Assembly (NCBI RefSeq): GCF_024362695.1
Contig: NC_065422.1
Location: 12,027,534-12,091,533 of the forward strand
Length of the DNA: 64,000 bases
From: Pectinophora gossypiella
Lineage: Eukaryota > Arthropoda > Insecta > Lepidoptera > Gelechiidae
Direction of reading: 5' to 3'
In this document: piece by piece, positions 10,403-21,385 of the stretch
Layout: each line of letters starts with the position of its first letter
Numbering within the stretch: position 1 is the first letter of the stretch
Notes under the pieces: model-generated
What the model saw: the letters and a program-made list of their open reading frames with translations, nothing else
Database searches by the model: none
Told to the model about the DNA's origin: nothing
Translations under genes and position numbers: made by a program

Positions 10403-12274
10403 ATACGCTTGAGTTTAAATATACAGTTTATAAAAATACTATTAATATTCTGCTCAAAATACTAGTGTCTAAACTACTTAGTATACAAAATGAAACAGTA
10501 TTCCTAGTCTATATTTGTATGTACAATATTTGTCTATGTATTTAAATGAAATAAATAATACCTACTTCCGTTCTAACAGCCAAACACATTGTTTTTATTT
10601 CTTAAATAAATAAGCTTAATGAATAAAATGACGCATAGCAACACTAAAGCAAGACTGGATTTTGCTGACTTCCGCGTATGACATGTTATGTAATGTATGG
10701 GGTTCATTTTATTATTATCAAAATGGTGATGCAGCAAAAAATGCACAGTCGTTTACATTATAAAAAATAATTGGATCCTCAGAAACGAACAATCATACCT
10801 ACTCTGTTTCTTTTTCCTACTTTCCTAGCTCAACAGCCAATCCACCCTTTGCCCACCTGCTGGAATGCAAAATTAAATCAATTGCACGAACAAAGTTCAA
10901 GACGCTAAATTAAAGTTTCAGCGTCCACGTTTCGGAGGACAACAATTTTGGAAATTTCCGCTTTTTTGCTTAAAATTTTCGGTACAGTGTGCCACGTTCG
11001 AAATTTTAATTTGCTATATTTTGACGTCTATTTCCTAGAAAAATGGACAAGGGTATCACGAAATGTTTTGTTTTGTTTTTCATTCGTTCGAGCTATGATA
11101 TTATGTGGACATAGGAAAATTCTGGAAAATATTGAAAACAAATTAAAACAAATTATTCTACTGGGCTTTTTCACAAATGTCATATTATTATGTACAAAAT
11201 TGCGAATATTAATTTCAAGAGTCATAATATTTTTGATCGCTTTCCTGATGAAACTTGAGGAAAAATTTGAAGGTTTGATTTATTTAGCAAGCATTTGAAA
11301 GTAAAAAAAAAAATGCCCTCAAAGTTTATAATTAGAAACTGGACTTTCTGCTTCTATCACACTTTATTATGATCAAGCGTAGTTGAATGCATCGCATAAA
11401 CGAGGCTTAAGTATTCTGATGTAAATTCAGACAGTGAAGGGAAATTTGCTGTAATCACGCCATCATTTCACATTTTGATGGAAGTCTCATCGCTTAATAA
11501 AGACAATTAGCCAAATTGCCTTCCTTAACTTAAGCGAGACTACACTTAAATGGCACTTAAACGGAAAGTGGGGGAATGTATTAGATTACACACATTTTGT
11601 TACGGGTCCTTGTTACTACAGATTTTAGAACTGCCGAAATAGAAAGGAGGTAGAGTATATAAGCACAAAGTCCAAAATCGAATAATATATCCATACGCTT
11701 TATTACAAACCCAAGACTAAAGATAATACCTAACACGTTCACTGTGCATGAACCACATATGAGGCAATACATTTAAAACTCATATGCGCATGTCCCATAT
11801 GTGGGGCACTAAGGAAAATGGGTAAATCCAACGGTAAATATTGTTGTTATTGTGTATGAGTAAATATTGTTTTTTTCTTGCCATAGTGTGTCTATGTAGT
11901 ACGTACATTCATTCCATTGTGTTTATCGATAAATAACATTGCACATTAGAGGTCGGTATCTAATTTTCAGTTACACAGTGGTAACCAATAGGCGTACGAC
12001 GTTTATCTGCGTAGACAGCATTCACTGCTTCTATTGGTCAAAACCCTCGATACAATTCGCGCCGCGTGGGTCGCTGTTGCTGTGCAAGGGGGCTGGTTTA
12101 TAATACGTATAATCCGCGCCACGAAAGTAGTTACGCAGATTCTGCATAGAATTATAAAAACTCTCTCCTTCTCTTAATATCTTCCTTCTTCCATTAAAAT
12201 CCGTAGATTTCTTTCGTGACGTCTTCGTTTTGTAATTAGTCAGTAAAAAAACGCTTATGTTAGGAAGAGGCGGC
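10403..12274. other. Repeat-poor DNA, no supported gene
   Basis: The frame at 10948-11298 starts at TTG and has the Ile/Phe/Leu-rich composition of translated AT-rich DNA. Around 11985-12130 the base composition becomes more CpG-rich, with AACCAATAGG and CTATTGGTC (opposed CCAAT words). This could be promoter-like, but no transcript start is evident. Confidence 0.35.
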
Positions 12275-12430
12275 CAATCAGCTCACATCAACGCTTTAGC
12301 TTCCCCTATGCCATCCTCGCTGGCGTGGTCGTCATTGTTCGTCCTTTAGTGTTTGTTCCTATCGGTCCACTTCATCCTCGACTCTTCAACATAATCCTCT
12401 CATACAATGTCCTGAGCCTTCTAGAGCTCT
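12275..12430 (+). repeat. Retroposon P, degraded copy
   Basis: GGCCAATCAGCTC, CTGGCGTGGTCG and TGTCCTGAGCC keep P order and spacing with many substitutions. Confidence 0.55.
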
Positions 12431-12995
12431 ATCTAGTGCATGTATAAATGTTACTACAGCTCTAGTGCCTATAATACGATTCGTAGGTCAGAAATAAAAA
12501 GGCATGTGATTCGTTCTCTTTAGCGCAATGACCTACTTACAACACTTATACATAAAGAGAACATCTCTTTGACTTCGGTCAGCCTTTCTCGCAAAGATAT
12601 TCTGCAGCAAAAAGAAAAAATAAGTTTCTGTATAACATTCATTCGTTATAGAAGATGGTATACTTAAATGGAATATTTACATAGTATTAACTTATTATAA
12701 CCTACAACAAACATCATGATATCTCTGTATTTTATAAGTACTTCTATAATTTATGACTTAAATTCAAACTTAGAATATATTCTAGTGATATCAGAGTTTT
12801 CAATTCTATCGAAAACTTTTCTATGATTGTAGTAAACACATACTTATTTAATACAGCCATCTTTTTACTAAGTACTAAAAAAAGAAATATTTCAATTTGA
12901 ATAAAAACAAAAGACGAGTTAGTAGCTACCTAGCTAAAGAATTAAGTGACAGCATATAGGTACACCAGTATCATATTATTTTTTATTTTTTTGTT
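12431..12995. other. No recognised feature
   Basis: AT-rich; no bounded repeat or coding frame seen. Confidence 0.35.
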
Positions 12996-13075
12996 TCAGA
13001 ATCGAAGATAATGGAATTCCGTAGTCGCTGCTTACCCAGGTGGAAAATGGGCGTGAGTTATATGTATGTATGTTG
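12996..13075 (+). pseudogene. LINE ORF2 3' remnant (short)
   Basis: AGAATCGAAGATAATGGAAT ... GCTGCTTACCCAGGTGG and a TATGTATG end match the last part of the remnants at 2490-2745 and 37571-37745. Confidence 0.55.
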
Positions 13076-13139
13076 TTACAGTCATTATGACAGCCTATCT
13101 GCTTAGAACGAACTTTTTTAAAAGAGATTTTATCATACA

Positions 13140-13255
13140 TAAAACATAAGAAAACATTCTGAAGAAACCCACATTCCCGAGAAATGCATTTCCGGAGGTA
13201 CGTGACCTAACCTGTATTCGAACACATGGAATGATCAATTCTACGATCTGACCAC
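13140..13255 (+). repeat. SINE C core fragment
   Basis: GAAGAAACCCACATTCCCGA, GAAATGCATTTCCGGAGGTA and GTGACCTAACCTGTATT match the core at 16440-16500. Confidence 0.65.
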
Positions 13256-13589
13256 GACATAATATGTACGTAATTTAGCTACCTTAAAACATGACATGGA
13301 ACCTACTTGCACTCTACACCTACAGTCCTCATTTCCTAAATAAGAATAAATTAAGACCCGTTTTTAGACCTTGCAAGAATTTAATTAAACAGTGAAAACA
13401 TTCTACGTTAATTGCCAAGTTAATTAGAGACAGTGGGGCATCAATCTCACCTGTTTCGTCATTTCGCCCAAAGTGTTCGCAGGTGCGCTAAACTATGAGG
13501 GACTATAGTTTCTCAAATGGTTGAATCATGGTTTACGTGTAGCTATTACAGTGCTTGTAGATAGTGGAATATTCTACATACATACACGC

Positions 13590-13725
13590 CCTTTATCCCT
13601 AATGGGGTAAGCAAAGCCACAAGTGATCAAAGGTAACGCAATACAAGACGGCTAAGATGGATATGATGACCCGTATTGTGACCAGGTATCAGCCTACTGC
13701 CGGTGACAGTTGTCCGGTCACTAGC
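13590..13725 (-). repeat. Repeat E fragment
   Basis: Shares the CCCTAATGGGGTAAGC and GATGGATATGATGACC wording with the copies at 14739-14966, 34737-34925 and 37107-37350. Confidence 0.4.
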
Positions 13726-13729
13726 ATTA

Positions 13730-13856
13730 ATATGTATACACTTTGTTACCATGTCACATTAACTTTTTTGCCAATGGAACAGTACGTCTCACTAAATGTC
13801 AAATATGTTAGTGCGACAGAGTCCTAAAGTGGGTACATTATATTGCTCGTGACTGT
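13730..13856. repeat. Interspersed repeat H, copy 2
   Basis: Pairs with 275-405: ACCATGTCACATTAACTTT, AGTGCGACAGAGT and CTAAAGTGGGTACAT. Confidence 0.6.
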
Positions 13857-14738
13857 CCATCCTGATAAAAAGAACGCAATTTCATATTTGGCTATTTGAC
13901 TGGGTCAAAGATAAATTATAGAATGCTAAACTAGAAATAGCAGGCTGTCTAAGATCTACGTATTTTTGAATTTTATTTATATACTAAGTACAATGGGAAC
14001 TACGTTTGACCGCTTTTATTGATGACGTCACAGGACAGTATTTCCATACAACTTCCAAAAATTGCTATTAATATTATGTTAATAAAATTATATTTAAGAG
14101 AATAAATGTGGTTCTATAAGTAAATACCAAAGTAAATACTGTAAGTGCCTTCATGCATTTACAAATTATTTGAATATAGAAAGGATTTTTAAACCTATTG
14201 CAATTACACATCAGTCTGTGCAGATAAATAAATAAAAAATAAACATATAAAAAAATCAACGCTAAAAGGAATATACAATTCAAATCGCTCGTGCTCTACT
14301 GAATAAAATTGACTTATGAGTTCGAAAACTCTGATGCCAATGGGAGTTCCGTTTCCGAGAGCTAAAACTAAAATCAGGTACAAACGCACGTTAATGGGGC
14401 AGTTAAGCCCAGAAGAGTTTTCCGTATCGGGATATCGTACCGGCCACTTATCGTACCAGCCACTTATCCATCCCGTTAAGTGCAGTTTCCGATACGAGAG
14501 CTATCAACATTCGTGATCGGGGTAAACGGACGTGGCTCCCTTAAATCCTATCTGCTGCGCGAGATTCAAAGTTTATAAAGGAAAATAATTTTAGAACGGT
14601 TTTTGTGGCGCTCTCGTGGGGTTTTTGGTTTTGGGAAGTTTTGCTGAGTGCTTGGGTTGAATTTTATTGAAATGGCAATAGACAACTCGCAGACAGTTTT
14701 TGGTTATTGGTGTTCAAACATTAAACAACCACGCCCGT
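13857..14738. other. No supported gene
   Basis: The frame at 14316-14516 includes GVPFPRAKTKIRYKRTLMGQ, which looks more coding-like than its neighbours and may be a fragment of a mobile element. No domain can be named. Confidence 0.3.
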
Positions 14739-14966
14739 AATACGTGATGGGGGTATGCAGAGCTACAAGTATCAGAAAACAATGTGCAGCTATTTTTGAT
14801 ACGAAGTCCTAAGATGGATATGATGAACCTTTTGGTAAAAAAGGAGATTTAGTGGGAAAGGAGAATCAGTGTATCGCTTATAACAATCGTCGGTCATGTC
14901 AGAAAGGACACAAAACCTCTGTCGGATTTTACGACATGCCAGAGAAGACCAGTAGCTGAACGATGA
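14739..14966 (-). repeat. Repeat E copy
   Basis: TACGAAGTCCTAAGATGGAT, ATGATGAACC and CTGTCGGATTTTACGACATG match repeat E. Confidence 0.5.
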
Positions 14967-15029
14967 TTCTCTCTCATTGTCGGTGGAGTAATCGCCATTC
15001 CTCTCTCCTTTCCACCACATCTTTCACCA

Positions 15030-16306
15030 CTCCTGATACGACACGAGCTGCACTTTCTCTTTTATTTGTTTCATAAATGTTTTCCTAGGCCTACCCCTTC
15101 CTCTCTTTCCTGCAATTTTTCCTTCAAAGATGTTTTTTTATAAACGAATCGTATCAGGTGGCCAATCATATTTTTTTATATTGAACGATGATTGGAGAGT
15201 CAAATAGGGTATTTGATTGGGTCAAAGATAAATTTTGCTAATCGACATATTGGAATTTTTTTTTATGAATTAAGCAATAATGAGTACGATGTTATAACAT
15301 GTTTTGTGACAGTATTTACATACAAACTCGAAAGAAAACTTTTGTTTTCAAGCGTCGTAAATGTATCTCATTTGACTATTACTTACAAGTAAGTAAGTCT
15401 AAGTTTTTTGATTACAATCCAAAAAAGACTTACTTGTAAGTAAGTTTAGTCTCTGTAAAATCTGGAATTATAATTAAAAAATACGGAATGCTCGCCTTGC
15501 TAGTCGTGTAGTCCAACTGGTCAAATCAGTTACTATTAACTAAACGTCAAAACACGAAATTAATAATCATACAATTGTATGATTGTATGGTTGCGTTTCA
15601 CAGGTTTGTGACGTCATAAAAAACGTGTCAAAATGTTGCACTTATTATTACATTTTTCATTATTAAAATTTCATAAGTTAAATAGAAAAAAGAAAACGTT
15701 TTTTGACACTTTACATCTATCTGTCTTTATTTAGTAAACAGAATTTCGTCATTTACCTTTGACCTAGGGAACAACCCAATTATAGCCTAAGTCACATACC
15801 AGCGTACCGCTTATATATTTTGAATGCTTATAAATGACTAACTAATTACACTGTATTTGTACATTACATTCAGCCAATTAAAATTGTAATATAAATATGG
15901 TTTCAAATTACAAAGCTTTTAGGCTGGGTGTTTAAAAGTACATTTCGAGGAAAATACTTAGTAAGAGCTTAAGTTATGAAATGAGTTAAGCCGGCATGGC
16001 CGACCTATAAATTAATATCTCCATAAATCACAATGAAATTGTCGACATGAGTGGTGAGTAGCCTATGCTATTTATTTTATGACATTATATAATTATAGTG
16101 TTGTCAATTGATAGTCGAAAATCTATCGATTAACTGTCATTAATAATAATTTTGTTTTTATGTTAGAAAACAATACTATCGATACCATCGTGATTTATCG
16201 ACAGTTTGCTTGTTTTCTATACGTAGTACTGATTATAACCCCGACGTTGTCTTTAACTTTCTTGATGAATACTGAATGTTATAGACTGTAAAGCCTTGGT
16301 AAAAGC
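15030..16306. other. No supported gene; one imperfect inverted repeat
   Basis: AT-rich. An inverted repeat at 15381-15441 is listed separately. Confidence 0.35.
15381..15441. repeat. Imperfect inverted repeat
   Basis: ACTTACAAGTAAGTAAGTCT ... TTTTTTG is followed after a short spacer by CAAAAAAGACTTAC and TTGTAAGT. The arms pair apart from small indels. Confidence 0.55.
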
Positions 16307-16540
16307 CCTGATAGCTCAGTTGGTAGGTTCGAATCCAGCACAGCCTAAACCAATGTTTATCGAATTTGTTTTCGTATTGATGTTTGAATCATAAATGATT
16401 ATCACGTGCTTAGAGGTGTAGGAAGACATCGTGAGGAAACCCACATTCCTGAGAAATGCATTAACGGAAATATGTGAGCTAACTTGTATTGGGCTGGTTT
16501 TCCCTTTGCGAATTAGAAGATCAGACAGTTGGGGACATGC
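16307..16540 (+). repeat. SINE C copy
   Basis: It opens with a tRNA-like AGCCCTGATAGCTCAGTTGG (A-box type) joined early to GGTTCGAATCCAGC (B-box type), so part of the head is deleted. The body has AAATGATTATCACGTGCT, CATCGTGAGGAAACCCACAT, GAGAAATGCATT and GGGCTGGTTTTCCC. It is a second tRNA-derived SINE family, distinct from A and B. Confidence 0.7.
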
Positions 16541-16806
16541 CACAAAGATTACCTTATGATCCCTAGTTTGGTTAGGACATTACAGGCTGATCACCTGATT
16601 GCCCGAAAGTAAGATGATCCGTGCTTCGGAAGGCATGTTAAGCCATTGGTCCCGGCTATTAGCCGTAAAAACACTTCCACCAACCCGCAGTGGAGCAGCG
16701 TGGTGGAGTATGCTCCATACCCCCTCCGGTTGATTGAGGGGAGGCCTGAGCCCAGCAGTGGGACGTATATAGGCTGTTTATGCGTTTGTGTGTGTGTGTG
16801 TGTGTA
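16541..16806 (+). repeat. SINE B, 5'-truncated, joined to SINE C
   Basis: Core GATCACCTGATTGCCCGAAA is followed by the B tail: CCCGGCTATTAGCCGTAAAA, CCACCAACCCGCAGTGGAGC, GGTTGATTGAGGGGAGGCCT and CCCAGCAGTGGGACGTATAT. It ends in a GT microsatellite. It directly abuts SINE C, so one landed at the end of the other. Confidence 0.7.
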
Positions 16807-16879
16807 GGTATACTGTACAGATTGCAAAATGAAGACAAGTAAGTAAGATATGATGTGAGTAGTACGCATATAGAAACAT

Positions 16880-17047
16880 TTCTTTTTGACGTAACGTATT
16901 GTAGATTTGCCGCAATCTTAACTTGAATTAATTACTTGGCCGGATAAATGAGAAGCACTGCGCTGAGGGCTCTCACCCGGTACAAAATTTAAGACAACAG
17001 GCCTGAGGGTGCCCAGTTGGGCGCGAACCTCGACTGTTTGGTTCGCG
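16880..17047 (-). repeat. Retroposon P copy
   Basis: The tail in reverse orientation (TTTTTGACGTAACGTATTG) runs through GGGTGCCCAGTTGGGCGCGA and is truncated after CCTCGACTG. No clean TSD. Confidence 0.65.
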
Positions 17048-17104
17048 CCCGACTGAACCCGGTAGGAATACTATAAGCGGCAAGGCTACGTACACTGGCC
17101 CCGA

Positions 17105-17262
17105 TTTCTGCAGACACCTCGATCAGGTGATTCAAGCCTAAAAAGTCCTTAGCAAACAAAGGACAGTCTCACAAAGTGATTTCGACAATGTCCCCGTCGG
17201 GAATCGAACCCGAACCTCCAGATTGTGAGCCTAACGCTCTAATCACTAGAACACAGAGGCTG
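17105..17262 (-). repeat. SINE head and core
   Basis: On the minus strand: AGCCTCTGTGTTCTAGTGAT, a GGGTTCGATTCCCGA-type B box, then AAATCACTTTGTGAGACTGT and CACCTGATCG. The tail is missing, so A or B type is undecided. Confidence 0.65.
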
Positions 17263-17782
17263 TTAAAGTATACCTACAGTACTGCTTTATTGTTTGACAA
17301 TTTATTTGTTATAATGGAAGAGCGGGGCCTCCAAACACAGGCTATGCCGCTTAAATGGAGACCCCAATCCACCACCAATTAAGGCATTATATCTATAGAA
17401 AATAATCATTTTTCATTTTTATTTAATGTACTCGTAACCTATACATAAAAATATCTATGCTGCTCATAAATTCTCGAAAACGCCAACGTCTGGCGAAGGA
17501 TGATATGAGAGAGAAAAAAACCTCAACTAAATCTGGGTCCACTTACTCTATAAAAGGAAGAGTAGTTGGTTTTGCTTATCTGTAATACTGTGCGGAAGTA
17601 CGAAACTTTGACATGTTCCCTTACTACGGGTTACCCTTGGATCTCATTTCTATTCGATGTTTGACTGCGATTCAGTTTGGGCCAAGTAAGCGAGCAAAAA
17701 TATTTTGCCCGCACCGATTCGTAACATGCACCGCACTAGATTTACCTGGGTCGTACTTTAGTAATAGAATAAAGAATAAAAC

Positions 17783-18045
17783 CTCCGATACCGACCCCGC
17801 CGGCGTGGTCGACGTTTACCCTCAATCAGCGCTTGTCGCTATCGACCCACTAGGGTCGATTAATTCTTTCAAATATTTTTCCTCTCAGACGACGTCTTGA
17901 GCCGAGGTTCGCGCCCAACTGGGCACCCTCAGGCCTGTTGTCTTAAACGTTATACCAGGTGACAGCCTTCAGCGCTCCCCATTTCTCCGGCCATGTAGTA
18001 AATGCCATCTGTGGCAAATCTACAATAAGTCACGTCAAAAAAAAG
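17783..18045 (+). repeat. Retroposon P copy (unit 1)
   Basis: Bounded by the 9-bp direct repeat GAATAAAAC; ends GTCACGTC plus an A run. The twin is at 18305-18567. Confidence 0.75.
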
Positions 18046-18304
18046 GAATAAAACTACGTATAGAACGGCAACTCTCCGCCCCCACCAGCGTCTGAGCTAG
18101 GTTTACCTCGACTGATATTAACTGATTATTAGAAAAGCATCTTTCGTAAGTGGTATCCTTGGATCTCATTTCTATTCGATGTTTGACTGCGATTCAGTTT
18201 GGGCCAAGTAAGCGAGCAAAAATATTTTGCCCGCACCGATTCGTAACATGCACCGCACTAGATTTACCTGGGTCGTACTTTAGTAATAGAATAAAGAATA
18301 AAAC

Positions 18305-18567
18305 CTCCGATACCGACCCCGCCGGCGTGGTCGACGTTTACCCTCAATCAGCGCTTGTCGCTATCGACCCACTAGGGTCGATTAATTCTTTCAAATATTT
18401 TTCCTCTCAGACGACGTCTTGAGCCGAGGTTCGCGCCCAACTGGGCACCCTCAGGCCTGTTGTCTTAAACGTTATACCAGGTGACAGCCTTCAGCGCTCC
18501 CCATTTCTCCGGCCATGTAGTAAATGCCATCTGTGGCAAATCTACAATAAGTCACGTCAAAAAAAAG
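18305..18567 (+). repeat. Retroposon P copy (unit 2)
   Basis: Copy of 17783-18045 made by the 522-bp duplication, not by a separate insertion, because its flanks are duplicated too. Confidence 0.75.
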
Positions 18568-18799
18568 GAATAAAACTACGTATAGAACGGCAACTCTCCG
18601 CCCCCACCAGCGTCTGAGCTAGGTTTACCTCGACTGATATTAACTGATTATTAGAAAAGCATCTTTCGTAAGTGGTACTACCTACCTAAGCAAGTAATAA
18701 CGGATAAATTAGGTAAGTATTGTAATCGGCAGCCCTCAGACGTCACGCATACAGTTGCACGTGTTGATGATGTTAATGTGTAGAGTCTGTGTAAAACGA

Positions 18800-18910
18800 G
18801 GTCGTGTGTATGAAGTGTCCGGGGTCTGCTTTAGACGAAGTGGCCTTAAGCCGCCTAGGAGCAAGTGAGAGCGCGTGCGGACTGGCTGTTTCCCTCGCAC
18901 TTACGCGGAA
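18800..18910 (+). repeat. Repeat Q fragment
   Basis: GAAGTGTCCGGGGTCTGC, GTGGCCTTAAGCCGC, AGGAGCAAGTGAGAGCGCG and CTCGCACTTACGCGG follow Q order. Confidence 0.55.
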
Positions 18911-18930
18911 AAGCGAAGAAATATTTTTCA

Positions 18931-19050
18931 AATTCAAATTCAAAAATATCTTTATTCAGTAGGTAACATCTCATCCGCCTAAAACTACTGCAGTTTCTCA
19001 CAACCTGTATAGCCGATTTTGTAATGAATGTCCGAGATTTACCCCCACGG
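18931..19050 (+). repeat. Repeat F (LINE-type 3' end)
   Basis: CAAATTCAAATTCAAAAATA, TCTTTATTCAGTAGGTAACA and TCTCATCCGCCTAAAACTAC are shared with 43909-44013 and, in part, 26166-26236. It reads like a non-LTR element 3' UTR. Confidence 0.55.
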
Positions 19051-19057
19051 ATCATCT

Positions 19058-19799
19058 TTAGGATGTGTTCGCTTGCTTGCGATGACTCCCCCGGCCAAGT
19101 GAGTCGTGCCTAGTGAGTACAGTTGGTAGGGGTATTTTGTAGCAAGAACCTTTATCGCTCTCTTTATATGCCGGTTTATTTGGCATAGTTTTCTTGGCAG
19201 CCATGGCCATCTTGTCCTTTTTTTCTTGTTTTATCTCAAATGTTTTCACAAACTTTTGACAGGCAGTGAAGTATTTTTCTTGACTGTCGCAAAGAGAGTT
19301 ATGGAGTAAGTGTGTTTTTATGTCGAACGAAGTTTTGTTAGTCGACAGGGCAGTTTTAAATCTTATCTTTGAACGTTTTATGGATGCCGTAGTCAAATGT
19401 CAATAAGAATCCAGAGGGTATTGGAAGTAACTTGCTGTTTTGCTGGATGAAGTCTAAAAAGACAGAAATCAGAATCATTTTGTTCGACGTAATTATCAGG
19501 TCAATTTAACATTTTTGAATCTATGACATTTCGCAAGGTTTTATGGCTGAGGAGAAGAATAAAGAAACTGCAACAGCAACACATTTTTTGAATCGATGTA
19601 AGTATATATTACAAGTTATTTATTAACTAGAGAAAGGCTTTTTTTTAAGTCATCATTAATCTTACGAGTATAATAAGCTTTTTTACGTAAAGTGACCTTC
19701 ACATAAGCTATAAATTTATTTTCTGACAAATTCAACATAACTCCAAAAAAGATGAATTTAATTTACTTAATCAAGGACTGAGTTATTTACTGTAAACCA
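19058..19799. other. Unassigned stretch with repeat T
   Basis: A minus-strand frame (19058-19396) is Lys-rich and unrecognised. The segment 19505-19575 (TTTAACATTTTTGAAT, TCATTTCGCAAGG-like, TTATGGCTGA, GAAACTGCAAC) recurs at 47617-47690, so part of this is dispersed repeat. Confidence 0.4.
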
Positions 19800-20047
19800 C
19801 CTTAGAACATGCGACAGGGTGCTCTTTGCTTCGTCAAGTTTCTTTAACTTTCTGTCCATTTTAAATATAAGAAAGCGTCATCCGCAAACAGCACAATGTT
19901 TGCTTGGTTCTGAACTTTATAAGGTAAATCATTTATGTACAGTAAAAACGAAACGGGCCCAAAATGGATCCTCATGAAGGACACTAGTCTTCCAGGGCAT
20001 AACTGTTGTGACATTTCTCATATGACGGACCAGTTTATATGGGTGAT
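19800..20047 (-). pseudogene. Non-LTR reverse transcriptase fragment
   Basis: The minus strand gives a run typical of a LINE reverse transcriptase: GPVSFLLYINDLP followed by VQNQANIVLFADDAFLYLK. FADD (plus positions near 19876-19887) is the catalytic box of the polymerase core. The preceding segment, where one expects a PQGS-type motif, is altered, and no long frame surrounds it. This is a relic of a Jockey/CR1-like element (clade uncertain). It is the oldest layer of the nest: retroposon P inserted next to it at 20058, and its other flank resumes at about 32552. Confidence 0.7.
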
Positions 20048-20156
20048 GGGTTGACCATGAAGGACGTAATATACGATCCCGACGGCCTGATTACTCTAGC
20101 CATAGAAGAAGCCAATCAGCTCGCGACACCAAACACTTCAGAACCCCGCTACCGAC

Positions 20157-20480
20157 TGTAATAAGACCACGGTAACATGATCATTAACTAACATACGCAT
20201 ACCTGGATATACATAAAGCTGCCTCAGGTACATGCTCTATAAATAAAACAACCATTGAAATAATAAATAATAAGTATATTGGTTACTTACTCTAAATTTC
20301 CAAAACGCACGCGTGCTCAAACACAAGTGTACACGTGTTCAAAATGGTACGTCTGCCTTCGATGCGTGCTCGAATCAAAAGAACCCCAATGAAAGACAAA
20401 CACGCCTTTTTATACCCTTTCTCCTAGTGTTGCCATATGAAGGCAACACAAATTCGCACAAAATTACAGAAAACCTAACA
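20157..20480 (-). repeat. 3' LTR of the minus-strand Gypsy element
   Basis: 324 bp with TG...CA ends, matching 30661-32280 once the mariner is removed. The internal side has no obvious polypurine tract; instead the last 14 bp (AAACCTAACATTCG when the first internal bases are included) recur at 20539-20552. Confidence 0.85.
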
Positions 20481-20498
20481 TTCGACCATCCTGACGTC

Positions 20499-20516
20499 GT
20501 GCATGTCCTCATGCAC
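20499..20516. repeat. Short perfect hairpin next to the 3' LTR
   Basis: GTGCATG-TCCT-CATGCAC, a 7-bp stem with a 4-nt loop, 18 bp inside the LTR edge. Confidence 0.7.
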
Positions 20517-20994
20517 GTAGACAAAACGTCTAATGTTCAAACCTAACATTCGGCGGGCCAAGTGATTCCACACTCATCGAGAACAGTTACAAAGCTTCAC
20601 TTAAAATCTAAAAGTACAACGACATATAATCACATTTACGGGGTGAAACATCAGCTCTTCTTTCTAATCATAATATAAAGCTATTCAAGTTGTCAATAGT
20701 TCGCAAACCCTTCCTTCTCACGAACTATTGCAAAGCAATTGAGTGTGAACCTTCTTTCTCACACTTGTAATTATCGTATACAAACCTTCCTTCTTATATA
20801 CGATAATTAAAATAATCATAATATAAAGCTACTCAAGTTGTCAATAGTTCGCAAACCCTTCCTTCTCACGAACTATTGCAAAGCAATTGAGTGTGAACCT
20901 TCTTTCTCACACTTGTAACTATCGTATACAAACCCTTCCTTCTTATATACGATAATTAAAATAATCATAACATTATAAAGCTATTCAAGTTGGC

Positions 20995-21117
20995 TGTTGC
21001 ATATCGGTTTCTGCGTGATATGGAACGCTCTCTTCTTGATAATATTAAGTGAGTGTCTGGATCTTGCTGCCCAATAAATGGATAGTAAAATACTATTACT
21101 TGTTTCAATATACAACA
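20995..21117 (+). repeat. 5' LTR, Mag-like element
   Basis: TGTTGCATATC ... ATACAACA, 123 bp, same as 25675-25797. Confidence 0.92.
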
Positions 21118-21118
21118 G

Positions 21119-21128
21119 TGGCGACGAG
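21119..21128 (+). promoter_or_regulatory. tRNA primer-binding site
   Basis: TGGCGACGAG is complementary to a CTCGTCGCCA 3' end, which is that of eukaryotic tRNA-Ser(GCU) (family knowledge). It lies one base after the LTR. Confidence 0.75.
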
Positions 21129-21385
21129 AAATCATTACGAACCACGCTGCAACGGAATTCAATGAAGGATTTTGGCAAGAAGAGCAGAAATCACCAAAAG
21201 TAAGAAATTAATTACTACAATTTACCAAAAAGCAAACATTGGAAGGTATTTGTAAAACATTCCGCAAGGATAACAAAAATAAATACCCGTTCATTTTGCG
21301 TGCCCGTTCAACTTAAAACGGAATGTAAAAAAAAAAAAAAAAAAAAAAGAAAAAGACATTTGTCCATGGTACAAACAAACCAGAA

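Larger units (their letters stand above)
17635..18678. repeat. Tandem duplication, 522-bp unit, two copies
   Basis: The unit starting CCTTGGATCTCATTTC at 17635 recurs at 18157 with no difference seen by eye through about 18677. Each unit holds a piece of repeat Q split by a P copy with TSD GAATAAAAC (17774-17782 and 18046-18054 in unit 1). The duplication is therefore younger than the P insertion. A collapsed or duplicated assembly haplotype is an alternative. Confidence 0.8.

Noticed and set aside
10948..11298. 116-residue ORF with hydrophobic stretches
   Set aside because: It starts at TTG and has the composition of translated AT-rich DNA; no domain, promoter or splice context.
11985..12130. 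CpG-rich host promoter with CCAAT boxes
   Set aside because: Suggestive composition, but no exon, splice site or ORF follows within reach.
20665..20989. CRISPR-like or simple satellite array
   Set aside because: The context is a eukaryotic LTR element; the constant part is a loop within changing stems, not a repeat between unique spacers, and it is confined to one element.
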